9,473 nt of DNA from Candidatus Omnitrophota bacterium (lineage in GTDB: Bacteria > Omnitrophota > Gorgyraeia > Gygaellales > Profunditerraquicolaceae). The stretch is from the NCBI GenBank assembly GCA_030691585.1, contig JAUYEC010000052.1:1-9473 (forward strand), given 5' to 3'. Below are positions 1 to 6,426 of this stretch, one piece after another. Numbering within the stretch: position 1 is the first letter of the stretch; each line of letters opens with the position of its first letter. The notes under the pieces are model-generated. The model made no database searches. It was given only the letters and a program-made list of their open reading frames with translations, and had not been told where the DNA came from. A program made the translations under genes and the position numbers.

Positions 1-1133
1 ATGCTGAAACCATAGGCACCGGCGCCCATTACCGCAAGGTAGGCGCCTTCCTGAACAGGCGGCATCAGCCTTTCTTTGGCCAGGAAATCTCCGCTTTCGC
101 AGATCGGGCCGACGATGTCTACTTTTACCGTTGATCGTTGATCGTTGATCGTTGATCGTAAAGGCAAGATCTGGTGATATGCTCCGTAAAGCGCCGGGCG
201 TATAAGGTCGTTCATGCCGGCGTCAACAATAACGAATTTCTTTTTAGGTGTTGTCTTAACGTATTGCACCCTGGCCACCAGAATACCCGCGTTGCCGACG
301 ATAAAACGCCCCGGCTCCATAATGATCTTTAAGCCGGATTTTTTCAGGTAAGGCAGGATCCTGCGCGCGTATTTTAAAGCAGTCTGCGGTTTCTCGTCGT
401 TATAAATAATACCCAGGCCGCCGCCTATATTAAGGTATTCAATCTTCACACCCTCTTTACCTAATTTTTTGATGAAACTCAGCACCTTTTTTATCGCCTC
501 TACAAAGGGCGCGGCTTCGGTGATCTGGGAACCGATATGGATGTGCAGGCCGCAGATGTTGACGTTAGCCAGGCCCCCGCGTAAGGATAATATTTTCGCA
601 GCGGATGCCAGGTCTATGCCGAATTTGTTGGTCAGCTTTCCGGTAGTAATAAATTTATGGGTTTTCGGCTCCACATCCGGGTTGATACGGATAGCCACTT
701 TCGGGACCCTGTTCATTCGTCCTGCGATACGATTGATATTTTCCAATTCCGGCAGAGACTCTACGTTAAAAAACAGGATGCCGCTGTGTATGGCCTCTTC
801 TATTTCGGCGTCGGTCTTTCCGACAGAAGCATAGACTATTTTTTGCGCCGGGCATCCGGCAAGTTTGGCGCGGAATAATTCACCGCCGGAGACAATATCA
901 AGGCCGGCGCCTTTCTCGACCAGCGCTTTGAGGATAGCAAGGTTAGAATTGGCTTTGACCGAATAGCAGATCAAGGGATTGATCGCACGGAAGGCCTGTT
1001 CCAGCTTGATAAAATGGTCGAGCAGAGTATGGTAGCTGTAAATGTAAAGCGGTGTCCCGAATTTCTGGGCCAAGTCCTCAACCCGGACTTTTTCACAGTA
1101 TAAATGATTGTCGTGATAATGGAATTCGTGCAT
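1..1133 (-). CDS. lysA: Diaminopimelate decarboxylase, 3' end cut off by the window
   Basis: PLP-dependent fold-type III decarboxylase that converts meso-diaminopimelate to L-lysine and CO2 in the cytoplasm, the last step of lysine synthesis. Translating from the ATG at 1133 gives 377 uninterrupted codons. Visible motifs are YSVKANSN with the PLP lysine K60, HIHIGSQ (197-203), the phosphate-binding glycines NIGGGLG (235-241), EPGR (273-276), and CESGD (345-349), whose Cys and Glu belong to the partner subunit's active site. The last residues, GAYGFS, match the conserved GAYG stretch, so roughly the final 40 residues lie outside the window. The start is chosen because the protein begins at the family's usual N-terminus; a weak AGAG lies 7 nt upstream. 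Residues 326-335 (RSTINDQRST) come from a 7-bp tandem repeat lying between the conserved RPALYGAYH and VDIVGP segments. The gene is separated from argH by a repeat-filled gap, so it may have its own promoter, although none is obvious. Confidence 0.96.
   Translation of the reverse strand, partial: MHEFHYHDNHLYCEKVRVEDLAQKFGTPLYIYSYHTLLDHFIKLEQAFRAINPLICYSVKANSNLAILKALVEKGAGLDIVSGGELFRAKLAGCPAQKIVYASVGKTDAEIEEAIHSGILFFNVESLPELENINRIAGRMNRVPKVAIRINPDVEPKTHKFITTGKLTNKFGIDLASAAKILSLRGGLANVNICGLHIHIGSQITEAAPFVEAIKKVLSFIKKLGKEGVKIEYLNIGGGLGIIYNDEKPQTALKYARRILPYLKKSGLKIIMEPGRFIVGNAGILVARVQYVKTTPKKKFVIVDAGMNDLIRPALYGAYHQILPLRSTINDQRSTVKVDIVGPICESGDFLAKERLMPPVQEGAYLAVMGAGAYGFS
129..158. repeat. 7-bp tandem repeat (TTGATCG, about 4.3 copies) inside lysA
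   Basis: Four exact copies of TTGATCG occupy 131-158 on the plus strand, preceded by a partial CG. On the coding strand the unit is CGATCAA, and because 7 is not a multiple of 3, three units encode the heptapeptide RSTINDQ. In this orientation the repeat has no stop codon in any frame; in the opposite orientation it has TGA every 21 nt. It adds a hydrophilic segment in a variable loop just before the catalytic CESGD motif. I see no other exact array of this unit in the window. Confidence 0.95.
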
Positions 1134-1156
1134 AGTTATTCTCTAATCCCTTATAT

Positions 1157-1195
1157 GCGCCTGGCGGCTTTCTCGCTCAGGGTAGCTTTTGCCCC
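1157..1195 (+). repeat. Partial third copy of the 40-bp repeat arm
   Basis: The core at 1172-1195 (CTCGCTCA, GG, GTAGCTTTTGCCCC) matches 1267-1289 with only a one-base indel and one substitution. The preceding bases GCGCCTGGCGG resemble the CTCTGGCGAG of the other copies. It lies in direct orientation to the arm at 1249-1289 and 38 bp upstream of the lysA start codon on the minus strand, where its complement falls in the probable lysA leader. Confidence 0.75.
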
Positions 1196-1335
1196 TGAAC
1201 TGCTTAGCGGTGTGCCGCGCGTCGCGGTTCTCACAACACATACATTCTGCTGCCTCTGGCGAGTTGCTCGCTCAAGTAGCTTTTGCCCCCGGCCGTAAAG
1301 TTGAACGGGCCGCCGGAGATCTTTCGCATTTCGGC

Positions 1336-1353
1336 GGCGCGAAAACTCGCGCC
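1336..1353. repeat. Short GC-rich hairpin
   Basis: GGCGCGA at 1336-1342 pairs perfectly with TCGCGCC at 1347-1353 around a 4-nt loop. There is no T run on either side, so it is not a standard intrinsic terminator. A competing 7-bp stem, GCCGCCG (1309-1315) with CGGCGGC (1332-1338), overlaps it, so only one of the two could form at a time. Confidence 0.6.
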
Positions 1354-1370
1354 TCGGCCTCTGCCTCGGC
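1351..1370. repeat. Degenerate hexamer repeat (GCCTCG/GCCTCT)
   Basis: Three near-identical hexamers, GCCTCG, GCCTCT and GCCTCG, follow each other directly and continue into GCGCTC. The stretch lies inside the 263-bp inverted-repeat unit. Read on the minus strand in one frame it would give alternating Ala-Glu, which is part of why an open frame passes through this region. Confidence 0.6.
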
Positions 1371-1527
1371 GCTCAGACATTCGCGCCGTCCCCATTTTGT
1401 CGCTGCGGCAAACACGTAAGCTCCCGGGCCTTGCTCCACGGGGATTCTCTCAATGCTTAAGGCTCCTCTGGCTAAAAGCTCCATTTCGCTTGCAATCTCG
1501 CCAGAGGCAGCTTTAGTCATGATGCTG

Positions 1528-1717
1528 GCGGCTGACGCGGCATGTTTTGAGCAGGGCGTGTGGGCAAGCCTGCCTGCCGGCAGGCAGGGAGCGGGCATGG
1601 ATCGCCCGCGAGCTTATAGAGTAGGCGAGAGCGACGCAGCCCACCCGAGCGAATCCCCCCTGCAATTAAGTAGCTTGGGGGAGAGCGTCCCTGCGAAAAA
1701 CATGCCGCGGCAGGCGC
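1528..1717. mobile_element. MITE-like unit, about 190 bp, with 29-bp imperfect terminal inverted repeats
   Basis: The left arm at 1528-1556 and the reverse complement of 1689-1717 agree at 25 of 29 positions. The core is a perfect 13-base match (CGCGGCATGTTTT at 1536-1548 against 1697-1709), followed by a 2-base mismatch and another perfect 6-base match (GCAGGG). The interior holds the 20-bp palindrome at 1569-1588, a hairpin GCGGGC/GCCCGC (1591-1609), and GTGGGC (1560-1565) that can pair with GCCCAC (1639-1644). There is no coding sequence, and I see no clear target-site duplication. Its right end lies 21 bp beyond the argH stop codon. It could be a miniature transposable element or simply a long imperfect hairpin. 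Confidence 0.55.
1569..1588. repeat. Perfect 20-bp palindrome
   Basis: The sequence CCTGCCTGCCGGCAGGCAGG equals its own reverse complement, with no loop. It lies inside the MITE-like unit and is stop-free in all six frames. From memory, palindromes of this kind are abundant and dispersed in some uncultured candidate-phylum genomes, both between and inside genes, where they give peptides such as LPAGRQ. Only one copy is in this window. Confidence 0.9.
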
Positions 1718-1738
1718 TATATCGCCCCACGTCTTTTG

Positions 1739-3046
1739 CTACCGACCCAATATCCTCCCTATCGCCTTTTTGTCTAAATGGGTGGACAGTTTTTTAAGAG
1801 CAGTGATAGAAATATCTTTGATCGAGCAACCGTTATCTTCGCAATACCTGATCAACTTACCTACTATATCATGCGCGTCGGAAAAGGCTACTTTCTTTTC
1901 TCTGACGAGATACTCCGCTAAATCCACAGCATAGAGGGAATCATCTTCAAGCGCCTTATCTATGGCGGCTCTATTAAGCTTAACTCCCGCGATAAATTTA
2001 GCCAGGATCCTTAGCTCATCCCCGAGTATCTCCACCGAAGAAAACAGCGGCTCTTTATCCAACTGCATATCCCTATTATAGGTAAGGGGCAAGCCTTTCA
2101 TCGTGGTCAATATTGAAACGAGATTACCGTAGATCTTGCCGGTATAACCCCTGGCCAATTCCAGGAAATCAGGGTTCTTTTTATGCGGCATCAGGCTGCT
2201 TCCGGTACAAAACTCCTCTGGCAGGTCCAGATAATTGAATTCTTTTGTAGAATAAAGGATAAAATCCTCGGCCAGCCGCGAAAGATGCATCTGGATCACG
2301 GAAATTATGCTCAAGAACTCGACGATAAAATCCCTGTCGCTGACATTAGCAACCGGCGAATCCGCAACTTTGATCGTAACAGGCGTTAGCTTTTTAATTT
2401 CGGCGGTAATCGCCGACTGATAATCTTTAGCCAAAGAGGTGCCCTTAAAAGCACCCGAGCCGACATAGGCGATGAGACCGGCCGCATAAGCCCCTAGTTT
2501 TTTCTTGTCCGACTCGAAACTTTTGATTAATCCGCCAAGATAATCGCAAAACTTTACCTTCTGCGCCCTTTGGGTATGGGTATAACCTGCGATATAGACA
2601 TCCTTGTATTTATGCCCCAGTGATTCCAGCGCTTTTATTACCGAACCCAGAAGACAGGCAAGGCCAAGAGCTTCAACGCCGCAGTAATGCTTCTCATCAA
2701 AAACCACCTGGTCATTCCTGGACCTTAAGGTGTGTAATTTAAGTGCCAGGTTCCCAAGTTTAGCCTGCACCTTATTCTGTATCTGGGTATGAATATCTTC
2801 CGTGTGCAGATCCGGCTTGAACTTTCCGTTTTTAATTTCCGCGGCGATGCCCATCAGAGCGGAATGTAATTTATTTTTTTCCGCGGCACTCAAGAGGCCG
2901 GCGTGCTTCAACGCGTTTACATGCACGAGGGAATGCAGTATGTCATAGGCAGCCAGCTTAAAGTCATACTGGATAGACTTCTGGAAGACAAAGAATTCTT
3001 TGTCCGTTTCTTTCTTGAATCGTCCGCCCCAAAGTTTCTTACTCAT
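1739..3046 (-). CDS. argH: Argininosuccinate lyase
   Basis: Splits argininosuccinate into arginine and fumarate, the last step of arginine synthesis; a homotetrameric enzyme of the fumarase/aspartase superfamily. The 435 residues show the N-terminal KLWGGRF, HTLRSRNDQ (105-113), THTQ (156-159) with the probable base H157, VSDRD (235-239), and the superfamily signature GSSLMPHKKNP (282-292) with the catalytic serine. The start ATG is preceded by GAGGAGA at 4-nt spacing, and it starts 25 bp after the argG stop. Family members usually run to about 455-470 residues and end with a conserved segment carrying GGT. Here the protein stops at IGRILGR, about 20 residues early, next to the repeat nest. 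Several motif positions also differ from the common form, such as THTQ for THLQ and DSPVANVSDRD for the usual NSxDAVSDRD. The identity is secure; whether the short end affects activity is unknown. Confidence 0.96.
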   Translation of the reverse strand: MSKKLWGGRFKKETDKEFFVFQKSIQYDFKLAAYDILHSLVHVNALKHAGLLSAAEKNKLHSALMGIAAEIKNGKFKPDLHTEDIHTQIQNKVQAKLGNLALKLHTLRSRNDQVVFDEKHYCGVEALGLACLLGSVIKALESLGHKYKDVYIAGYTHTQRAQKVKFCDYLGGLIKSFESDKKKLGAYAAGLIAYVGSGAFKGTSLAKDYQSAITAEIKKLTPVTIKVADSPVANVSDRDFIVEFLSIISVIQMHLSRLAEDFILYSTKEFNYLDLPEEFCTGSSLMPHKKNPDFLELARGYTGKIYGNLVSILTTMKGLPLTYNRDMQLDKEPLFSSVEILGDELRILAKFIAGVKLNRAAIDKALEDDSLYAVDLAEYLVREKKVAFSDAHDIVGKLIRYCEDNGCSIKDISITALKKLSTHLDKKAIGRILGR

Positions 3047-3050
3047 TTTT

Positions 3051-3057
3051 TCTCCTC
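3051..3057 (-). promoter_or_regulatory. Strong ribosome binding site of argH
   Basis: GAGGAGA on the minus strand, followed by four A residues and the argH ATG. It lies in the 25-bp argG-argH gap and fixes the start codon. Confidence 0.85.
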
Positions 3058-3071
3058 AACCTGGGCCCGCC

Positions 3072-4253
3072 TTACTTTTTATACGGCATGCCCCAGATCT
3101 TGATAAAACCCTCGGCCAGGGACTGGTCAAATTTATCCTCGGCGCCGTAGGTGGAAAGTTCCTTTTTATAAAGCGAATTTACCGACTTCCTGGACACGGC
3201 CACACAGCTGCCCTTGAATAATTTCAGTTTTATGGAACCGGTAACGTTCTTCTGCGTGCTTTGCACAAAGGCATCCAGCGCTTCCTTAAGCGGTGAATAC
3301 CAGAGGCCGTTATAGACCAGTTCCGAATATCTAAGTGATATGATCTCCTTAAAATGCGCCAGCTCCCTGTCCAGCACGAGACACTCCAGTTCCTTATGCG
3401 CTGTATGCAAAATGGTCGCTGCGGGTGCCTCATAAATTTCCCGCGACTTGATCCCCACGAGCCTGTTCTCCACAAGGTCACTTCTGCCCACGCCATGCAG
3501 GCCGCCGACCTCATTTAAGTGGACCACCAAATTCTTTAAGCTGTAACTCTTGCCGTCTATTTTTTTCGGGATCCCCTCTTCAAAATAAACCTCGACATAT
3601 TTCGGATAAGTCACCTGGTGCGTCGGGCTCTTGGTGATCATATACGCGTCTTCCGGCGGCTCATTAGCCAGGTCCTCTAAAATTCCGGCCTCAATGCTGA
3701 TACCCCAGATATTGCGGTCAATGCTGTATGGTTTTTTCTTGGTCACATCAATGGGGATATTGTGCATCTGGGCGTAATTGATCTCTTCATCCCTGGATTT
3801 AAATTCCCAAATCCGCACCGGAGCGATGATCTCCAGTTTCGGGTCAAGTATCCCGGCAGTCACTTCAAACCTGACCTGGTCATTGCCTTTTCCCGTGCAG
3901 CCGTGGGCAATGGCCTCGGCTTTTTCTTTATGAGCGATAGCAACCAGGTGTTTGGCGATCAACGGCCTGCCTAAAGCTGTCGCCAATAAATACTTTCCTT
4001 CATAAACGGCACCGGCTTTGAGCGCGGGCACGATAAAATCATCCAGAAATTCTTTTTGCAGGTCCTTAATATAAACCTTGAGCGCTCCGGCAGCCATTGC
4101 CCTTTTTTCTATTGTCCCGAGGTCCTCGCCTTTTCCCAGGCCCTGACCCAGGTCGGCGACAAAACAGACCACTCCCCAGCCCTGGTCAGTCAACCATTTG
4201 ACGATACAGGAAGTGTCCAATCCGCCGGAATATGCTAATACTACTTTTTTCAT
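3072..4253 (-). CDS. argG: Argininosuccinate synthase
   Basis: ATP-dependent condensation of citrulline and aspartate to argininosuccinate, in the cytoplasm; the family is tetrameric. The 393 residues match the usual length of about 400. The N-terminal PP-loop AYSGGLDTS (7-15) binds ATP. EGKYLLATALGRP (85-97) and GCTGKGNDQVRFE (118-130) are family signatures; the second contributes to citrulline and aspartate binding. YSIDRNIWG (176-184) followed by the ILEDL segment, and the C-terminal helix running from KGSCVAVSRKS to GFIKIWGMP, are also typical. The start is supported by GAGGA 7 nt upstream. It follows argF by 27 bp and precedes argH by 25 bp, so the two enzymes that channel citrulline to arginine are made from neighbouring cistrons. 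No internal disruption is seen. Confidence 0.98.
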   Translation of the reverse strand: MKKVVLAYSGGLDTSCIVKWLTDQGWGVVCFVADLGQGLGKGEDLGTIEKRAMAAGALKVYIKDLQKEFLDDFIVPALKAGAVYEGKYLLATALGRPLIAKHLVAIAHKEKAEAIAHGCTGKGNDQVRFEVTAGILDPKLEIIAPVRIWEFKSRDEEINYAQMHNIPIDVTKKKPYSIDRNIWGISIEAGILEDLANEPPEDAYMITKSPTHQVTYPKYVEVYFEEGIPKKIDGKSYSLKNLVVHLNEVGGLHGVGRSDLVENRLVGIKSREIYEAPAATILHTAHKELECLVLDRELAHFKEIISLRYSELVYNGLWYSPLKEALDAFVQSTQKNVTGSIKLKLFKGSCVAVSRKSVNSLYKKELSTYGAEDKFDQSLAEGFIKIWGMPYKK

Positions 4254-4260
4254 ATTATCT

Positions 4261-4265
4261 TCCTC
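4261..4265 (-). promoter_or_regulatory. Ribosome binding site of argG
   Basis: GAGGA on the minus strand, 7 nt before the argG ATG, in the 27-bp gap after argF. It supports the chosen start. Confidence 0.75.
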
Positions 4266-4274
4266 AATATATAC

Positions 4275-4288
4275 GAACGACTAACGAC
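4275..4288 (-). repeat. Two-copy heptamer remnant at the argF stop
   Basis: On the minus strand CGTTAGT and CGTTCGT follow each other directly with one mismatch, and the TAG of the first unit is the argF stop codon. The unit differs by an AG/GA swap from the lysA heptamer when that is read as CGTTGAT. It may be a decayed relative of the same repeat class, but two copies could also arise by chance. Confidence 0.35.
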
Positions 4289-5213
4289 CATTACGATTAC
4301 CCAGTAATTTTATCAATACCGCCTTTTGCACATGCAGGCGATTTTCCGCCTGGTCAAAGACGACCGAATTCTTTCCGTCAATGACATCCTCGGTAATCTC
4401 TTTGCCCCGGTGCGCAGGCAAACAATGCATGATCAAAGCGCCTTTTTTGGCGAGTTTGAGCAATTTAGCGTTAACCTGAAAATCCTTGAACGCCTTTTCC
4501 CTTTTTGCCGCCTCTTTTTCCTGGCCCATGCTCGCCCAGACATCGGTATAAATCACATCCACTCCGGCCACAGCTTCTTGCGGCGAATGCGTCAACTGTA
4601 ATTTGGCACCACAGCCAAAAGCAGTTGCCCGGGCGCTCTCAAAAACCGCGCCGTCCGGCTCGTAACCTTTGGGTGTTGCCGTATTCATGTTCAATGATAC
4701 GCGCGCGCAGGCATACAACAATGAATTGCAGACGTTGTTGCCGTCGCCGACATAAGCAAGCGTCTTGCCTTTTAAGGCCCCCAGCTTTTCTCTTATGGTA
4801 TAAATATCCGCCAATGCCTGGCAGGGATGCGAAAAATCCGACAGGCCGTTTATCACCGGAACCTCGGCATATTTGGCCAGCTCCAGCACATTCTTATGCT
4901 CGAAGGTCCTAAGCACAATGCCATCCACATACCTGGAAAGCGTCTTTGCCGCGTCGCTGATCGATTCCCGGACTCCCAGATTTATCTCGCCGGGGCTTAA
5001 GTATACGGAATTACCGCCGAGCTGATACATCCCCACATCAAAAGAAACTCTCGTCCTGTTGGACGGCTTCTGAAAGATCAAGGCCAATGTTTTACCGGCC
5101 AGCGCGCTCTTAAAATCCGCGGCATCAGCTTTAAGTTTATCTGTGAGAAGAAAAATCTCTTCGACTTCCTGCGGCGAAAGATTCCCGACGGATATAAGGT
5201 CTTTTTTAGGCAT
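4281..5213 (-). CDS. argF: Ornithine carbamoyltransferase
   Basis: Transfers the carbamoyl group from carbamoyl phosphate to ornithine to give citrulline; cytoplasmic, trimeric in the family. The 310 residues are of normal length. The carbamoyl-phosphate site SNRTR (51-55) and HPCQ (129-132) lie in the N-terminal domain. The ornithine-binding DVWASMGQE (224-232) and HCLPAHRG (263-270), with the active-site cysteine C265, lie in the second domain. The SMG loop and the HCLP motif point to an ornithine rather than an aspartate carbamoyltransferase. An acetylornithine-specific relative is less likely, since ArgJ in the same operon frees ornithine earlier. The start follows the argD stop by one base, and AAGGAG lies 9 nt upstream inside argD. 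The last six residues, GNRNGR, and the stop codon come from a short heptamer-like stretch. Confidence 0.97.
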   Translation of the reverse strand: MPKKDLISVGNLSPQEVEEIFLLTDKLKADAADFKSALAGKTLALIFQKPSNRTRVSFDVGMYQLGGNSVYLSPGEINLGVRESISDAAKTLSRYVDGIVLRTFEHKNVLELAKYAEVPVINGLSDFSHPCQALADIYTIREKLGALKGKTLAYVGDGNNVCNSLLYACARVSLNMNTATPKGYEPDGAVFESARATAFGCGAKLQLTHSPQEAVAGVDVIYTDVWASMGQEKEAAKREKAFKDFQVNAKLLKLAKKGALIMHCLPAHRGKEITEDVIDGKNSVVFDQAENRLHVQKAVLIKLLGNRNGR

Positions 5214-5214
5214 A

Positions 5215-6426
5215 TTAAACCGCTCCTTGCGCCTTGGCTAAGACATTGTCCAATATAACCATGGCCTTGTTGATCTGCCCCTTTGTAATATTCAATGCCG
5301 GCATCAACCTCAAGACTTTATCATGCGTGCAATTGATCAGCAGGCCCTGCTTTATACATTCCTCTACTATCGGCTTACCTTCAATGCTTAATTCCATTCC
5401 AGCCATCAGGCCCATGCCCCTGATCTGCTGAATAATCCCGTATTTTGCCTTCAATTGTTCAAGGCAGGTAAAAAGATGTTCGCTCATCAGGCAGACATGA
5501 ACCATAAATTTTTTCTTCTTGGCCTCTTCCAGCACAGCCAGCGCCGCCCGCGCTATGACCGGCCCGCCGCCAAAAGTGGAAGCGTGCGTGCCGGGCCCAA
5601 GGGTTTCGGATATCGACTTCCTCACCACCATCATCCCGATCGGCAACCCGCCGCCTAATGCTTTGGCCAAGGTCATGATATCGGGCTGGACCCCGTAATT
5701 TTCAAAACAAAATAATTTTCCGGTCCTGCCGACTCCGGTCTGGACCTCGTCAACGATCAAGAGTAAATTTTTTTCGTCGCACAATTTCCTTAAAGACAAA
5801 ACAAATTCTTTACCGGCGACATTGACACCGCCCTCGCCCTGGATCAGCTCCAGCATTATACCGGCGGTCTTTGCGTTCACGGCAGCCTTCACTGCTTCTA
5901 TATCATTAAATTTTACCGACTTAAAACCCTCAGGCATAGGTTCAAAGCCGTTCTGGTATTTTTTCTGTCCCGTTGCCGCAAGTGTCGCCAGCGTCCTGCC
6001 ATGAAAAGCATTTTCAAAGGTAATGATCTCATATCTACCCTGGTTTACTCCGAGCGACGTCGAGGAGCCGTATTTCCTGGTTAATTTTATAGCACCTTCA
6101 TTAGCCTCGGCTCCGGAATTACAAAAAAATACTTTGCCCGGATAAGTAAGACGGATCATCTCCGCGGCCAATTTCGCCTGCGGGATATGATAATAGTTAT
6201 TCGGAATAAAGATCAGCTTGGAAACCTGGTCGCGCACCGCCTGCATCACCTTGGGATGGCAGTGGCCGAGGTTACCCACGCCCCAACCCGGAAAAAAATC
6301 CAGGTATTCCTTATTATTGATATCCCAGATCCGGCTGCCCTTGCCTTTGGTAAAGACCAAAGGCGTTTTGGTGTAAGTCGGCAGGATATTTTCTTTATAA
6401 CTTGCAAAAACCTGCTCTAATTTCAT
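5215..6426 (-). CDS. argD: Acetylornithine aminotransferase
   Basis: Class III PLP aminotransferase that converts N-acetylglutamate semialdehyde to N-acetylornithine using glutamate as amino donor; relatives also act on succinyl-diaminopimelate in lysine synthesis. The 403 residues are of usual length. NSGAEANEGA (103-112) binds the cofactor phosphate, FHGRT (141-145) is conserved, DEVQTGVGRTG (226-236) holds the PLP-pyridine aspartate D226, and K255 in LAKALGGGLP forms the Schiff base. HASTFGGGP (281-289) completes the site across the dimer. A short polar segment, about residues 121-130, before the YEIITFENAFHG block looks slightly longer than usual. The ATG overlaps the argB stop in ATGA, with GGAG 8 nt upstream. 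The context assigns it to arginine; 4-aminobutyrate or ornithine aminotransferase activity is unlikely. Confidence 0.96.
   Translation of the reverse strand: MKLEQVFASYKENILPTYTKTPLVFTKGKGSRIWDINNKEYLDFFPGWGVGNLGHCHPKVMQAVRDQVSKLIFIPNNYYHIPQAKLAAEMIRLTYPGKVFFCNSGAEANEGAIKLTRKYGSSTSLGVNQGRYEIITFENAFHGRTLATLAATGQKKYQNGFEPMPEGFKSVKFNDIEAVKAAVNAKTAGIMLELIQGEGGVNVAGKEFVLSLRKLCDEKNLLLIVDEVQTGVGRTGKLFCFENYGVQPDIMTLAKALGGGLPIGMMVVRKSISETLGPGTHASTFGGGPVIARAALAVLEEAKKKKFMVHVCLMSEHLFTCLEQLKAKYGIIQQIRGMGLMAGMELSIEGKPIVEECIKQGLLINCTHDKVLRLMPALNITKGQINKAMVILDNVLAKAQGAV
5223..5228 (-). promoter_or_regulatory. Ribosome binding site of argF, inside the end of argD
   Basis: AAGGAG on the minus strand lies within the last codons of argD, 9 nt before the argF ATG. 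The two genes are only one base apart, so argF translation is probably coupled to that of argD. Confidence 0.75.

Larger units (their letters stand above)
1249..1511. repeat. Inverted-repeat unit, about 263 bp, with 40-bp arms
   Basis: The arm at 1249-1289 and the reverse complement of 1470-1511 align over about 40 positions. The outermost 15 bases are identical (GCTGCCTCTGGCGAG at 1249-1263, its complement at 1497-1511), and the inner part shares AGCTTTT and several shorter blocks. The interior of about 180 bp holds small GC-rich hairpins and a hexamer repeat. Outward-facing arms around a non-coding centre suggest a non-autonomous mobile unit or a large RNA or DNA hairpin. No transposase and no clear target-site duplication are seen. 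Confidence 0.6.
1134..1738. other. Gene-free, GC-rich repeat nest between argH and lysA
   Basis: About 605 bp separate the argH stop from the lysA start, and no reading frame here looks like a known protein. The stretch is rich in G+C (for example 39 of 60 bases in 1321-1380, against 24 of 60 in 5281-5340 within argD). It is filled with repeats: a 260-bp unit with inverted arms, a third partial copy of that arm, a 190-bp MITE-like unit, a 20-bp palindrome and short hairpins, each listed separately. I found no convincing terminator with a T run for argH and no clear promoter for lysA. It may be an accumulation of non-coding repeats or small non-autonomous elements. Confidence 0.75.

Noticed and set aside
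131..158. Heptamer array considered as a CRISPR or iteron array
   Set aside because: The unit is 7 bp with no spacers and lies within coding sequence, so it is neither a CRISPR array nor a typical origin iteron.
1134..1175. Possible promoter for lysA (TATAAG at 1151-1156, minus strand)
   Set aside because: A TATAAG resembles a -10 box, but no matching -35 element is at the right distance, and it lies only about 20 bp from the start codon.
1272..1598. Open frame of 108 codons on the minus strand in the argH-lysA gap, with an inner ATG at 1520
   Set aside because: It runs through the inverted repeats, the hexamer repeat and the 20-bp palindrome, its product is low-complexity Ala/Glu/Arg-rich, no recognisable domain is present and neither start has a good ribosome binding site. 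High G+C alone explains an open frame.
1655..1681. C-run and G-run that could pair as a terminator after argH
   Set aside because: The stem is only five G-C pairs with a 16-nt loop, and no T run follows on the minus strand.
1453..1797. Open frame of 114 codons on the plus strand reaching into the end of argH
   Set aside because: It overlaps the argH 3' end on the other strand and the MITE-like unit. There is no domain and no ribosome binding site, so it is a by-product of G+C-rich repeats.
3230..3514. Minus-strand open frame of 94 codons overlapping argG, which could suggest a frameshift
   Set aside because: argG is continuous and carries its family motifs through this stretch; the other frame shows no argG-like sequence.
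4505..4912. Longest plus-strand open frame opposite argF (135 codons)
   Set aside because: It lies wholly antisense to a well-conserved gene, has no recognisable motif and looks like a codon-bias shadow. The same holds for 7265-7681 and 7686-8111 opposite argJ.
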